Below are positions 1-7,672 of a DNA stretch of 37,965 nucleotides, one piece after another. The stretch comes from Planctomycetota bacterium (GTDB lineage Bacteria; Planctomycetota; Phycisphaerae; Sedimentisphaerales; Anaerohalosphaeraceae). The DNA lies in the NCBI GenBank assembly GCA_016873215.1, contig VGXU01000021.1, positions 1-37,965 of the forward strand, in the 5' to 3' direction. The notes beneath the pieces are model-generated. The model was not told the DNA's origin. It worked only from the letters and a program-made list of their open reading frames with translations, and ran no database searches. The position numbers and the translations under genes were made by a program. Position 1 is the first letter of the stretch, and every line of letters starts with the position of its first letter.

Positions 1-5
1 TTAAT

Positions 6-266
6 ATGAATAAACAGTATCAATCCCCCTGGCAGATCGTACATGCCGAATGGCCGAAAATGACGATTGAACTTGCCAAACTCCAACCGCTGATGTTAGA
101 CTGGCTCGGACCGGATTATGTCACCAAGGAAGAATATGCTCTGAGGGGGGACGATGTACCATGGTTGCCCTTTTTTGCCTGGCTGGCCCGTCCAGGGGCC
201 GGCGTCGAGGCGATTGTTGACCTGCCCGGCCAACGGCCTTATAATACCCCGTTTTGGGATACGTAA
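6..266 (+). CDS. Small hypothetical protein (86 aa)
   Basis: I do not recognise the family. The 86-residue product is rich in Trp and Pro (LDWLGPDY, WLPFFAWLARPGAG). It has no signal peptide, no obvious membrane span and no Cys motif. The ATG lies only five bases from the window edge, so the ribosome binding site and any longer N-terminus cannot be judged. It reads in the same direction as the Cys-cluster gene 27 bases downstream and may share a transcript with it. Coding is supported by an uninterrupted frame of plausible composition and by tight packing against the next gene. Confidence 0.55.
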   Translation: MNKQYQSPWQIVHAEWPKMTIELAKLQPLMLDWLGPDYVTKEEYALRGDDVPWLPFFAWLARPGAGVEAIVDLPGQRPYNTPFWDT

Positions 267-293
267 ATTCAATCAGGGAGAGTGTGTACGACA

Positions 294-728
294 ATGAGTA
301 AGACCAGAAAGGCGAAAAGTAAGAAAAAAGTGTTATGTCATCACTGCACGGGATTGTGCTGCCGGTATTTTGCGCTGCCCATTGATACGCCCAAAGGCTG
401 GGCGGATTACGACGATATCCGGTGGTATCTGAGCCATCAGGGTACCGAAATTTTTGTAGAGGACGGTGACTGGTATTTGAATGTTTTGAACCCGTGCCGA
501 TACCTGGCCGGCGACCATACCTGCGTCAATTATGAGCTGCGGCCGAAAATCTGCCGGACATATCAAACTGACGACTGCGAATACACCGGCGATGATTATG
601 GCTACGAGCTGCATTTCACCTCCGACAGGCAGATGGAGGACTATATGAAAGTCAAGTTCGGACCGAAGGTCTTTGAAAAGTACAACAAGACAAAACAGAA
701 AAAATGTGCCAGACGCAAAGCCGGGTAA
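294..728 (+). CDS. YkgJ-family Cys-cluster protein (putative Zn/Fe-chelating)
   Basis: The 144-residue protein has the Cys pattern of the YkgJ/CxxCxxCC family: CHHCTGLCCRYFALP near residues 16-30, then a second set (CRYLAGDHTC, RPKICRTY, DDCEY) at about residues 67-96. Members are thought to bind a zinc or iron centre, but the biochemical role is unknown. The C-terminus is very basic (KYNKTKQKKCARRKAG). An in-frame GTG at 282 would add four residues but sits one base from the AGGGAG at 275-280, so the ATG at 294 is preferred. The next gene begins two bases after this stop. Confidence 0.85.
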   Translation: MSKTRKAKSKKKVLCHHCTGLCCRYFALPIDTPKGWADYDDIRWYLSHQGTEIFVEDGDWYLNVLNPCRYLAGDHTCVNYELRPKICRTYQTDDCEYTGDDYGYELHFTSDRQMEDYMKVKFGPKVFEKYNKTKQKKCARRKAG

Positions 729-730
729 AA

Positions 731-1672
731 ATGAAGGAAAAGAGAAAAAAGAAGAAGGGTAATATCGTCACCGATTATCTGCTGTATCTATTTGTGCGGC
801 TGGTGGTGGCGATATTTTATTGTTTCCCGATTGAGGCCAACCTGCGGACGGCGTGTTGGCTGGGCCGGCTGATGTGGAAGTATTACCATCGCGGCAGGCA
901 GCGAGCGTTGGATAATCTGCGGGCCAGTTTTCCCGATAAAGATGAACAGTGGCTGGCGGAAACGGGCCGGCGGTCGTTTGAACATCTGGTGATGATGGTG
1001 ATGGATGTGCTGTTTTCGCCGCAGTTGGTCAGGCTCGAAAAATGGCCTGAAATATTTGATGTCAGGAATATCGAGCGTGTCAAGTGGATGATGAAGGAGG
1101 AAAAGGGGCTTTTGATGGTGACCGGCCATTACGGTAATTTTGAAATCATTGGTTACCTGATGAGCCTGTACGGTCTGAAGATTTACAGTATCGCCCGGCC
1201 GCTCGATAACCGTTTTGTCAATCGCTGGCTGATGAGCGTCCGCGAAAGCAAGGGACAGAAGATTATCGACAAAAAGGGCGCCGCCGAAATGATGGATCAA
1301 TTGTCCGCCGAGGGCGCGACATTATGTTTTATCGCCGACCAGGACGCGGGGAGGAAGGGTGTTTTCGTGGATTTCTTTGGCCGCAAGGCCAGTACATATA
1401 AAAGCATCGGCCTGCTGGCGATGCAGCATAATATGCCGATCGTTGTTGGCGGATGCCGGCAGCATTATGGAAGATTTTTCTTCGAGATGGAACCGTCGCG
1501 GATTATCTATCCCCGCGAATGGGCCGACAAACCTGATCCGCTCAAATGGATCACGCAGGAATATACTAAGGCCATCGAGGACTTCATCCGCAAAGACCCG
1601 GCTCAATACTGGTGGCTGCATCGTCGATGGAAAACCCGGCCCAAGGAAGAACGACAGGCGATGGGGGAATAA
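731..1672 (+). CDS. LpxL/HtrB-like lysophospholipid (lipid A) acyltransferase
   Basis: The 313-residue product matches the lipid A late acyltransferase family, which transfers acyl chains onto a lipid A-type precursor at the inner membrane. A hydrophobic anchor (DYLLYLFVRLVVAIFYCF) follows a very basic N-terminus. The catalytic H-x4-E box is TGHYGNFEIIG at about residues 132-142. A second family block, FIADQDAGRKGVFVDFFG, follows near residue 200. Length is normal for the family. An in-frame ATG at 704 inside the previous gene would add nine residues. The ATG at 731, just after the upstream stop, is preferred, but neither has a clear ribosome binding site. It implies an outer membrane with a lipid A-like component. 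Confidence 0.87.
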   Translation: MKEKRKKKKGNIVTDYLLYLFVRLVVAIFYCFPIEANLRTACWLGRLMWKYYHRGRQRALDNLRASFPDKDEQWLAETGRRSFEHLVMMVMDVLFSPQLVRLEKWPEIFDVRNIERVKWMMKEEKGLLMVTGHYGNFEIIGYLMSLYGLKIYSIARPLDNRFVNRWLMSVRESKGQKIIDKKGAAEMMDQLSAEGATLCFIADQDAGRKGVFVDFFGRKASTYKSIGLLAMQHNMPIVVGGCRQHYGRFFFEMEPSRIIYPREWADKPDPLKWITQEYTKAIEDFIRKDPAQYWWLHRRWKTRPKEERQAMGE

Positions 1673-1713
1673 AGGTATCTTCTGTGGGAATGACATTATA
1701 AAGAAACAAAAAA

Positions 1714-1747
1714 AAACGCCGTCAGTTAATATCGCCCGACGGCGTTT
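1714..1747 (-). terminator. Rho-independent terminator between converging genes
   Basis: A perfect 10-bp inverted repeat (AAACGCCGTC at 1714-1723, GACGGCGTTT at 1738-1747) encloses a 14-base loop. On the minus strand the stem runs straight into a run of T, formed by the A-run at 1708-1716 on the plus strand. This fits termination of the minus-strand gene ending at 1784. The plus-strand T-tract is weaker, but the site may also stop the acyltransferase transcript. Confidence 0.85.
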
Positions 1748-1783
1748 CTGTTGTGAATTTGTTATGAGAATTTTTTGAGCGGA

Positions 1784-2383
1784 TTAATCCAAGTAGCCCA
1801 TCAGAACCAGATTTGCCTGCTGCTTTGCCGTCAGCGACTTGCACAAATCGGTTTTGGCTGTTGCCAGCGCCGCTTTGACTTTATCTTTTGCCGCGGTCAG
1901 CTCGGTGAGCTTGGCCTTGATGGCGTCTTCAGTAGCAGCGGGGTCGCCAACCAGGGTTCTGAGAGCTTCGGTGCATTTGCCGATTTCAGTTGTCGGGGCG
2001 GGGGGCGCCTGGTCGGGATTCTGGCCTCTGCGACCCATTCCTCCAAACATTCCGCCGCGCAGTTCTGCTGATAGATTTGTTACTTTTTGCAACAGCGGTT
2101 CGACCGTTTTCCATTTCTCGTCATCGATCTGGAGAGTGGTCTTTATCCGGTCGAGCTGTCGTTTCATCATCTCTTCCGGGTTCATCTGCGGTCTGTTGCC
2201 GCGCTGACCGCCGCCCTGACCACCTTCTGGTCTCACAGCAGGACCGCCACCCGGCCTTTGGCCAGGCTCACGGGCCGGAGGTTCGGCGGCGATTGCCATT
2301 GCCGCGGCGATCAATGTTATTGCTGCTATACTCAATACCAGTTTACCATCCCATGTCTTCCACATTTTGTTCAACATCTGCAT
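1784..2383 (-). CDS. Exported Spy/CpxP-like protein with Gly/Pro-rich linker
   Basis: This 199-residue protein starts with a signal-anchor or signal peptide (GKLVLSIAAITLIAAAMAIAA, about residues 14-34; cleavage likely near AIA-AEPP). A low-complexity Arg/Gly/Pro segment follows to about residue 70. The helical C-terminal half has NPEEMMKRQLDRIK and ends in LTAKQQANLVLMGYLD, which resembles the LTxxQ repeats of periplasmic Spy/CpxP-like chaperones. That match is by pattern only. An AAGGGA ribosome binding site lies just upstream of the ATG. It is transcribed away from argH and ends at a strong terminator. Confidence 0.75.
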   Translation of the reverse strand: MQMLNKMWKTWDGKLVLSIAAITLIAAAMAIAAEPPAREPGQRPGGGPAVRPEGGQGGGQRGNRPQMNPEEMMKRQLDRIKTTLQIDDEKWKTVEPLLQKVTNLSAELRGGMFGGMGRRGQNPDQAPPAPTTEIGKCTEALRTLVGDPAATEDAIKAKLTELTAAKDKVKAALATAKTDLCKSLTAKQQANLVLMGYLD

Positions 2384-2404
2384 TCCCTTTCATTTTTAAA
2401 CATA

Positions 2405-2433
2405 AAATTAGGTTTGTATTCAGGTGAATTCAA
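2405..2433 (-). promoter_or_regulatory. Candidate sigma70 promoter for the Spy-like gene
   Basis: On the minus strand, TTGAAT (2428-2433) and TAATTT (2405-2410) are separated by exactly 17 bases, about 20 bases upstream of the start codon. Both hexamers are imperfect, so this is tentative. Confidence 0.35.
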
Positions 2434-2520
2434 CAGAGTAAACGTTCACCACAATGATTTTATTGCATACGTCTGCTTTCATCGTTTGTTCGAGATGGCG
2501 ACTTACGCGGTCGATATTTT

Positions 2521-2549
2521 CATAAAGCGGCTTTTTAACTTGCTTTATG
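2521..2549. promoter_or_regulatory. Inverted repeat upstream of argH promoter
   Basis: CATAAAGC at 2521-2528 is repeated in perfect inverse as GCTTTATG at 2542-2549, with a 13-base spacer. It ends five bases before the -35 box of the argH promoter, a position suited to an operator. It does not resemble an ArgR box. A role as a transcript hairpin is also possible. Confidence 0.35.
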
Positions 2550-2553
2550 TGTC

Positions 2554-2582
2554 TTGACTTTCACTGGTGCAGGCTCTATTAT
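2554..2582 (+). promoter_or_regulatory. Sigma70-type promoter of argH
   Basis: TTGACT (2554-2559) and TATTAT (2577-2582) are separated by exactly 17 bases. Each matches the consensus at five of six positions. A transcript starting near 2589 would have a leader of about 30 bases carrying the GAAGGG ribosome binding site. Confidence 0.75.
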
Positions 2583-2617
2583 CGCAGTGTCCATTATATA
2601 ATGAAGGGATGGATTTT

Positions 2618-4009
2618 ATGAAAAAGACTGAAAAAAACTGGGAAAAGCGACTTAGCGGACAAAGCGATGATTTAGCGGTGGATTTTGTGGAATCGCTGTC
2701 GTACGACCGACGGCTGTATAAATATGATATTGTCGGCTCGATTGCCCATGCGCGGATGCTGGCGACGCAGAAGCTGATTACCAAGGAGGAGTTTGAGCGG
2801 ATTCAGTCGGGTCTGATTGAAATTTCCGATCAGATTGCCGCCGGGAAATTCGTTTTTGACAATACCCAGGAAGATATCCACATGGCCATTGAATCGGCCC
2901 TGATTCAGAAAATTGGCGATGCGGGAAAAAAACTGCATACCGGCCGGAGCCGAAATGACCAGGTGGCGACGGATATCCGGCTGTGGATGCGGGACGAAAT
3001 CGAACTGCTGCAAACCCGAATTACGTTATTGCAAAAGGCTTTCGTCAAACAGGCGGAAAAATATGCGGAAGCGATTATGCCGGCCTATACGCATTTGCAA
3101 CGGGCGCAGCCTGTCAGCATTGCGGCATATCTGCTTAGTTTTGTCGAACAGTCGGCGCGGGATTTTTCCCGGCTGGCGGATTGCTGCAAACGGCTTAATA
3201 TCAGCCCGCTGGGCAGCGGGGCCGTGGCGGGTTCCACGCTGCCGCTGGACCGGGCGCAGACCGCTCAGAATTTAGGTTTTGCCGAAGTCAGCCGAAACAG
3301 CATTGATGCCGTGGCCGACCGCGATTTCTGCGCGGAATTTATCTTTTGCGGCGCGTTAGTGATGGCACACCTGTCAAAGCTGGCGGAGGACTGGATTATT
3401 TATATGAGCGGCGAATTTTCGTTTATTCGGATTGACGATGCCTACTGCACCAGTTCGAGTATGATGCCGCAAAAGCGCAATCCGGATATGCTGGAGCTGA
3501 TGCGGGGCAAGACCGGCTCGGTGTATGGGGCGCTGGTGGCGATGTTGACGATTTTGAAAGCGCAGCCATCGACGTACAATCGCGACCTGCAGGAAGACAA
3601 GCTGCACGTTTTTACCGCCGCCGACGTCGCCGACCAGTGTCTGCAAATGGCCGAGGCGATTGTGTCGCATACGGCGTTTAACACCGACAAAATCGCCGCG
3701 AGTCTGGATAAAGGATTTCTGGACGCCACGGCGATGGCTGAATACTTAGTTAAAAAGGGCATTCCATTCCGTCAGGCCCACGGCATCGTCGGCTCGCTGG
3801 TGGCGCAGTGCGAAAAAGAAGGTAAGGAAAAACTGGCTGATTTGACACTCGAGCAGTTTTTTGCTGCTTGTGATAAGATTGATAAAGACGTCTATGAGAC
3901 GCTGAATCCCAAAGGCGTATGTGCGACGTATAAGACCGACGGTTCCGGCGGAATCGAATCCGCGAAATCACAAATTGCATATTGGCAGGAACGACTAAAG
4001 ACGCAATAG
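2618..4009 (+). CDS. argH: Argininosuccinate lyase
   Basis: The enzyme cleaves argininosuccinate to arginine and fumarate, the last step of arginine biosynthesis, in the cytoplasm. The 463-residue protein has the family blocks in order: HTGRSRNDQVATD (about 104-116), YTHLQRAQPVS (about 153-163) and the fumarase/aspartase signature TSSSMMPQKRNPD (about 278-290), which holds the catalytic serine loop. Earlier in-frame starts exist at 2567 (GTG) and 2609 (ATG). The ATG at 2618 is best placed, about eight to ten bases after GAAGGG, and gives a normal length. It stands alone behind its own promoter, with no other arg gene in the window. Confidence 0.97.
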   Translation: MKKTEKNWEKRLSGQSDDLAVDFVESLSYDRRLYKYDIVGSIAHARMLATQKLITKEEFERIQSGLIEISDQIAAGKFVFDNTQEDIHMAIESALIQKIGDAGKKLHTGRSRNDQVATDIRLWMRDEIELLQTRITLLQKAFVKQAEKYAEAIMPAYTHLQRAQPVSIAAYLLSFVEQSARDFSRLADCCKRLNISPLGSGAVAGSTLPLDRAQTAQNLGFAEVSRNSIDAVADRDFCAEFIFCGALVMAHLSKLAEDWIIYMSGEFSFIRIDDAYCTSSSMMPQKRNPDMLELMRGKTGSVYGALVAMLTILKAQPSTYNRDLQEDKLHVFTAADVADQCLQMAEAIVSHTAFNTDKIAASLDKGFLDATAMAEYLVKKGIPFRQAHGIVGSLVAQCEKEGKEKLADLTLEQFFAACDKIDKDVYETLNPKGVCATYKTDGSGGIESAKSQIAYWQERLKTQ

Positions 4010-4273
4010 AACAAAATAAAAAATGCAGACAAAAAATCAAAGATATGCAGTCGGAAGCGTTTGCATGAGCTTGAAAAGGTATTGCGTGCTGTGCCGACAA
4101 GTTGAGCATTTTTCAATGCTCGGCAATGTTGCCTGAGCAAACTTTTGACGCGGGCATCTGGCTTGCGGTCGATACACGAGCTGGAAAGTTTGGAATTATA
4201 GTGGTTTTTGGGCAAAAAATGAGGATTTGTAATTATTTTTATTATTTACTGGTGCAATAAACAGATTTTGCCG
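4010..4273. other. Gene-free gap after argH with two adjacent hairpins
   Basis: No convincing coding frame is seen. GAGCATT (4104-4110) pairs with AATGCTC (4115-4121) around a TTTC loop, and directly behind it GGCAA/TTGCC (4122-4133) forms a second small hairpin. No T-run follows, so this is not a classic terminator. The rest is A/T-rich and leads into the cold-shock promoter. Confidence 0.45.
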
Positions 4274-4279
4274 TATAAT
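4274..4279 (+). promoter_or_regulatory. -10 box of the cold-shock gene, with a long leader
   Basis: A perfect TATAAT lies about 110 bases upstream of the GTG start, but no good -35 box stands 16-18 bases before it. The implied leader of about 100 bases fits the long structured 5' regions of cspA-type genes. Within it, ATCTCTC (4305-4311) can pair with GAGAGAT (4340-4346), and GGTCTG/CAGGCC (4358-4374) forms a hairpin next to the AGGGAG ribosome binding site (4375-4380). Confidence 0.55.
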
Positions 4280-4387
4280 AGGCAATCACGAAGTATATTC
4301 TTTCATCTCTCAAGAGTTTGCTTCCCATAACCAATAGTAGAGAGATAACAGTTTAGTGGTCTGTAAAACAGGCCAGGGAGTAGTTCA

Positions 4388-4591
4388 GTGAGTACAGGTA
4401 CAGTAAAATGGTTCAATGCGGGTAAAGGATTTGGTTTTATCACTCCTGATGGCGGCGGCGAAGATTTGTTCGTCCATCATTCGGAAATCAAGACAGGCGG
4501 CTACGCCTCTCTTGACGAAAACCAGAAGGTTAAGTTTGAAGTCGGCCAGGGGAAAAAAGGCCCTTGTGCAACAAACGTAACCCCTGTTTAA
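4388..4591 (+). CDS. Cold-shock domain protein (CspA family)
   Basis: The 67-residue protein is a single OB-fold cold-shock domain that binds single-stranded RNA and DNA. RNP1 is GKGFGFI (residues 13-19) and RNP2 is DLFVHHS (about 27-33). The N-terminal TGTVKWFN is diagnostic. The start is a GTG preceded by AGGGAG seven bases away. A long leader and a strong terminator make it a single-gene unit. Family members act as RNA chaperones; whether this copy is cold-induced cannot be told from sequence. Confidence 0.96.
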   Translation: MSTGTVKWFNAGKGFGFITPDGGGEDLFVHHSEIKTGGYASLDENQKVKFEVGQGKKGPCATNVTPV

Positions 4592-4641
4592 TTCCAAGCC
4601 TGAATACCCTACGGGTATAAATCAAGCAGAAGAATCGAAAG

Positions 4642-4667
4642 GCCCTGCCATCCGGCAGGGCTTTTTT
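4642..4667 (+). terminator. Rho-independent terminator of the cold-shock gene
   Basis: GCCCTGCC (4642-4649) and GGCAGGGC (4654-4661) form a perfect 8-bp stem with an ATCC loop, followed by six T. It also lies 26 bases past the ileS stop on the other strand, where the T-tract is poorer, and may serve both genes. Confidence 0.92.
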
Positions 4668-4686
4668 GTTTTTAAAGTTTTTCCGC

Positions 4687-7533
4687 TTATCCGCGGATGA
4701 CGCCGGCACAGCGGTCGCAGAGGTCGGGGTGTTGTGAATCCCGGCCGACGGCGGGGCGGTAGTTCCAGCATCGCTGGCATTTCTGATGCGCGCTTTTTTG
4801 GGCGACGACTTTCAAGGCCGGGCCTTTTTCGATTTTGACCTCGCTGATGATGCACAGCGCGGTGAAGTTATCGAGGCCAAAGGTTTGGATATGGCCCAGC
4901 AAGTCATCATCGTCTGTCGTAATGCAGACGGAGGCCTCTAGGTTGGAGCCGATGATTTCATTCTTACGGAGGTCTTCGAGGGCTTTGAGGACTTCATTTC
5001 GCAGGGTCATCACTTTATCCCACATCGCGGCATTGGCGTTGCAGTCAATGGCCGCATTCAATTCAGGCATTGCGGCCAGGTGGACGCTGGGGACGAGTTG
5101 TGATTTATAAAGAATGGCGGCCCAGACTTCCTCGGCAGTGTGGGCAAGGATCGGGGCCAGCATCCGCACGAGCGAATCGAGAATATGGTACATTGCGGCC
5201 TGTCCGCTGCGGCGGACGAGGCTTTCTTTGGCGTCGCAATACATGCGGTCTTTGAGAACGTCCATATAGACGCTGCTCATTTCGATGGTGCAGAAGTTAT
5301 AGATGAGCGAAAAGACGCGGTGGAACGCGAAATCTTCGTAGGCCTGACGGACTTCGGCAATCAGTTTTTCGAGTTTTTCCATGGCCCAGCGGTCGATAGG
5401 GAGCATGTCGGCGTAGGCAACGGCGTGTTTTGCGGGGATGAAGCCGTCGATACTGCCGAGAAGATAACGCAGGGTGTTGCGGATTTTGCGATAGGCTTCC
5501 TGGAGGCGACCGATGAGCTCGTCGGTGCATCGCATATCTTCCTGATAATTGACGCTGGCGACCCAGAGGCGGAGGATGTCGGCGCCGTATTTGTGAATTT
5601 CTTCCAGTGCGCTGACGTAATTGCCTGCGGATTTGGATTGTTTCATTCCCTTGTCATCGACGGTGAAGCCGTGGGTGAGTACAGTTTTGAAGGGGGCTTT
5701 GCCCAGCGCGCCGAGAGCCGGCAGGAGAGACAACTGAAACCAGCCGCGGTGCTGGTCGGAGCCTTCGAGATATAAATCGACAGGGATTGGCCAGCCGGCA
5801 TTTGCGGCAACGGCGTGCCAACTGCATCCGGATTCAAACCAGACGTCAAAGATGTTTTCTTCTTTGTGTAAGTCATCCCACGAGAACCCTTCGGGCAGAA
5901 CGAAATCAGCGCCGAGGATGTCTTTGGGCGAATCGGTGAACCATGCGTTGGAACCTTTCTGGCTGACATAGCGGGCGACGGCGCTGACGGATTCTTTGGT
6001 CAGCATCGCCTGGCCCTGGCTATTGATAAATGCCGGGATAGGTAATCCCCAGGCGCGCTGGCGGCTGATGCACCAGTCCGGCCGGGATTCGAGCATGCCG
6101 CGGATGCGTTTTTCGCCCCAGCCGGGAACCCATTTAACATTGCCGAGCTGTTCGAGAGCCATCGTTCGCAGGCTTTTGCCGAATTTTGGGATCACTTTAT
6201 CCACGCCGATGAACCATTGTTCAGTGGCGCGGAAAATGACGGGCATTCTGCTGCGCCAGCAGTGGGGATAACTGTGCATCATTTTTTCTTCGTGGACGAG
6301 CAGGCCGATTTTGCAGAGGTGGTCGTTGACTTCGCCATCGACTTTGAGGACGCTTTTGCCGATAAGCCATGCGGGCACGGTGTTGTCGTAGCAGCCGTTG
6401 TCTTTGACGGGCGAATAGACGGCCAGATTATTCTGCATCCCGGCCTGATAGTCTTCGACGCCGTGGCCGGGGGCGATGTGGACGATGCCGGTGCCGTCTT
6501 CGGTGGTGACAAAGTCGGCGTTGATGGCGAACCAGCAGTCTTTATCGGTTGGATTTTTTTCGATATACGGATGGTGATAGCGCAGACCTTTGAGTTCTTT
6601 GCCGGGAACCTTTTTTGCAGTAATGGCATATTGGCCTTCGACCAGGCCTGCGGCTTTGATGACCGCTTCTAATCGCTGGGCGCAGACGATGGAAGTAAGT
6701 TTTGTGCCGTCTTTGGTGTAAGTAAGCCCCACATAATCCAGCAGGGGATGGACGGCGACGGCGAGATTGGCGGCCAGCGTCCACGGGGTGGTCGTCCAGA
6801 TCATAAAGCAGAGTTTGCCGGCGTCGGCGAGGCCCAGCAGTGATTTGGCCTTCTGTGCAGAAGCATCATCGAGCGGGAAATTGACGTAAATGCTGGGCGA
6901 GGCGATGTCTTTGTATTCGAGTTCCGCCTCGGCCAGCGCGGTTTCGCAGCCAACGGACCAGTGGATGGGTTTCAATTGTTTATAGACTAAGCCGTTGCCG
7001 ACGAGTTCGGCGAAAATTTCGAGGATGCTTTTTTCATATTGCGGCTTGAGTGTCAGATAAGGATTTTCGAAGTCGCCGAAAATGCCGAGGGATTTAAACT
7101 GCGTGGTTTGCAGCTTGACGTATTTGGATGCGTATTTCTGGCAGTGCTTGCGGATTTCGGGTTTGGTCATCGTTTTGGCGCTGTCGCCGAGTTCGGACAT
7201 AACTTTGGCTTCGATGGGCAGGCCGTGGCAGTCCCAGCCGGGGATGTAGGGGGCGCGGAAGCCGGCCATCGTTTTATATTTGACGACGAGGTCTTTGAGG
7301 ACTTTGTTGATGACGTGGCCCATGTGAATATCGCCGTTGGCATAGGGCGGGCCGTCGTGCAGGACATAGAGCGGCGCATCTTCGCGGGCCTTGAGAATCA
7401 GGTTGTAGATGTCCTGTTTGTCCCAGTCTTTACGCTGCTGCGGCTCGCGCTGCACGAGGTTGGCCTTCATCGCAAAATTCGTCTGCGGGAGGCATAATGA
7501 GTCTTTGTACGATTTCTTCTCTGAATCCGACAT
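4687..7533 (-). CDS. ileS: Isoleucyl-tRNA synthetase
   Basis: This cytoplasmic class I aminoacyl-tRNA synthetase charges tRNA-Ile and edits valine. The 948-residue protein has the HIGH box as PPYANGDIHMGH near residue 70. The editing domain contains WTTTPWTLAANLAV and GTGIVHIAPGHG. The KMSKS loop is written GMKQSKSAGNY, with Gln replacing the usual Met. A C-terminal zinc finger, CQRCWNYRP...CDRCAG, is of the bacterial type. An AAGGA precedes the ATG at 7533 and a good promoter lies upstream. Transcription is divergent from the glycosyltransferase gene. No T-box leader is visible. Confidence 0.97.
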   Translation of the reverse strand: MSDSEKKSYKDSLCLPQTNFAMKANLVQREPQQRKDWDKQDIYNLILKAREDAPLYVLHDGPPYANGDIHMGHVINKVLKDLVVKYKTMAGFRAPYIPGWDCHGLPIEAKVMSELGDSAKTMTKPEIRKHCQKYASKYVKLQTTQFKSLGIFGDFENPYLTLKPQYEKSILEIFAELVGNGLVYKQLKPIHWSVGCETALAEAELEYKDIASPSIYVNFPLDDASAQKAKSLLGLADAGKLCFMIWTTTPWTLAANLAVAVHPLLDYVGLTYTKDGTKLTSIVCAQRLEAVIKAAGLVEGQYAITAKKVPGKELKGLRYHHPYIEKNPTDKDCWFAINADFVTTEDGTGIVHIAPGHGVEDYQAGMQNNLAVYSPVKDNGCYDNTVPAWLIGKSVLKVDGEVNDHLCKIGLLVHEEKMMHSYPHCWRSRMPVIFRATEQWFIGVDKVIPKFGKSLRTMALEQLGNVKWVPGWGEKRIRGMLESRPDWCISRQRAWGLPIPAFINSQGQAMLTKESVSAVARYVSQKGSNAWFTDSPKDILGADFVLPEGFSWDDLHKEENIFDVWFESGCSWHAVAANAGWPIPVDLYLEGSDQHRGWFQLSLLPALGALGKAPFKTVLTHGFTVDDKGMKQSKSAGNYVSALEEIHKYGADILRLWVASVNYQEDMRCTDELIGRLQEAYRKIRNTLRYLLGSIDGFIPAKHAVAYADMLPIDRWAMEKLEKLIAEVRQAYEDFAFHRVFSLIYNFCTIEMSSVYMDVLKDRMYCDAKESLVRRSGQAAMYHILDSLVRMLAPILAHTAEEVWAAILYKSQLVPSVHLAAMPELNAAIDCNANAAMWDKVMTLRNEVLKALEDLRKNEIIGSNLEASVCITTDDDDLLGHIQTFGLDNFTALCIISEVKIEKGPALKVVAQKSAHQKCQRCWNYRPAVGRDSQHPDLCDRCAGVIRG

Positions 7534-7559
7534 AGCAAGTCCTTATATAGAAACGGAAT

Positions 7560-7588
7560 ATACTATGGCACAAGGCGGGGTATGTCAA
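7560..7588 (-). promoter_or_regulatory. Promoter of ileS
   Basis: On the minus strand, a perfect TTGACA (7583-7588) and TAGTAT (7560-7565) are separated by 17 bases. The predicted transcript start near 7553 leaves a leader of about 20 bases carrying AAGGA. Confidence 0.72.
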
Positions 7589-7611
7589 GAGCGGGTCGGG
7601 GTGAAGGATGG

Positions 7612-7640
7612 TTGCGTCGAGGGGTGAAATCGGGTATCCT
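7612..7640 (+). promoter_or_regulatory. Weak candidate promoter for the GT4/ABC operon
   Basis: TTGCGT (7612-7617) and TATCCT (7635-7640) have 17-base spacing and point toward the glycosyltransferase gene at 7673. The match to consensus is only partial, and the pair would sit back to back with the ileS promoter. Confidence 0.3.
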
Positions 7641-7672
7641 GTGGCCTGAATAATGGATTTTGGGAGTCAGGG

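Noticed and set aside
5140-5775. A 211-codon open frame on the plus strand inside ileS
   Set aside because: It is antisense to the well-supported synthetase and has no recognisable domain.
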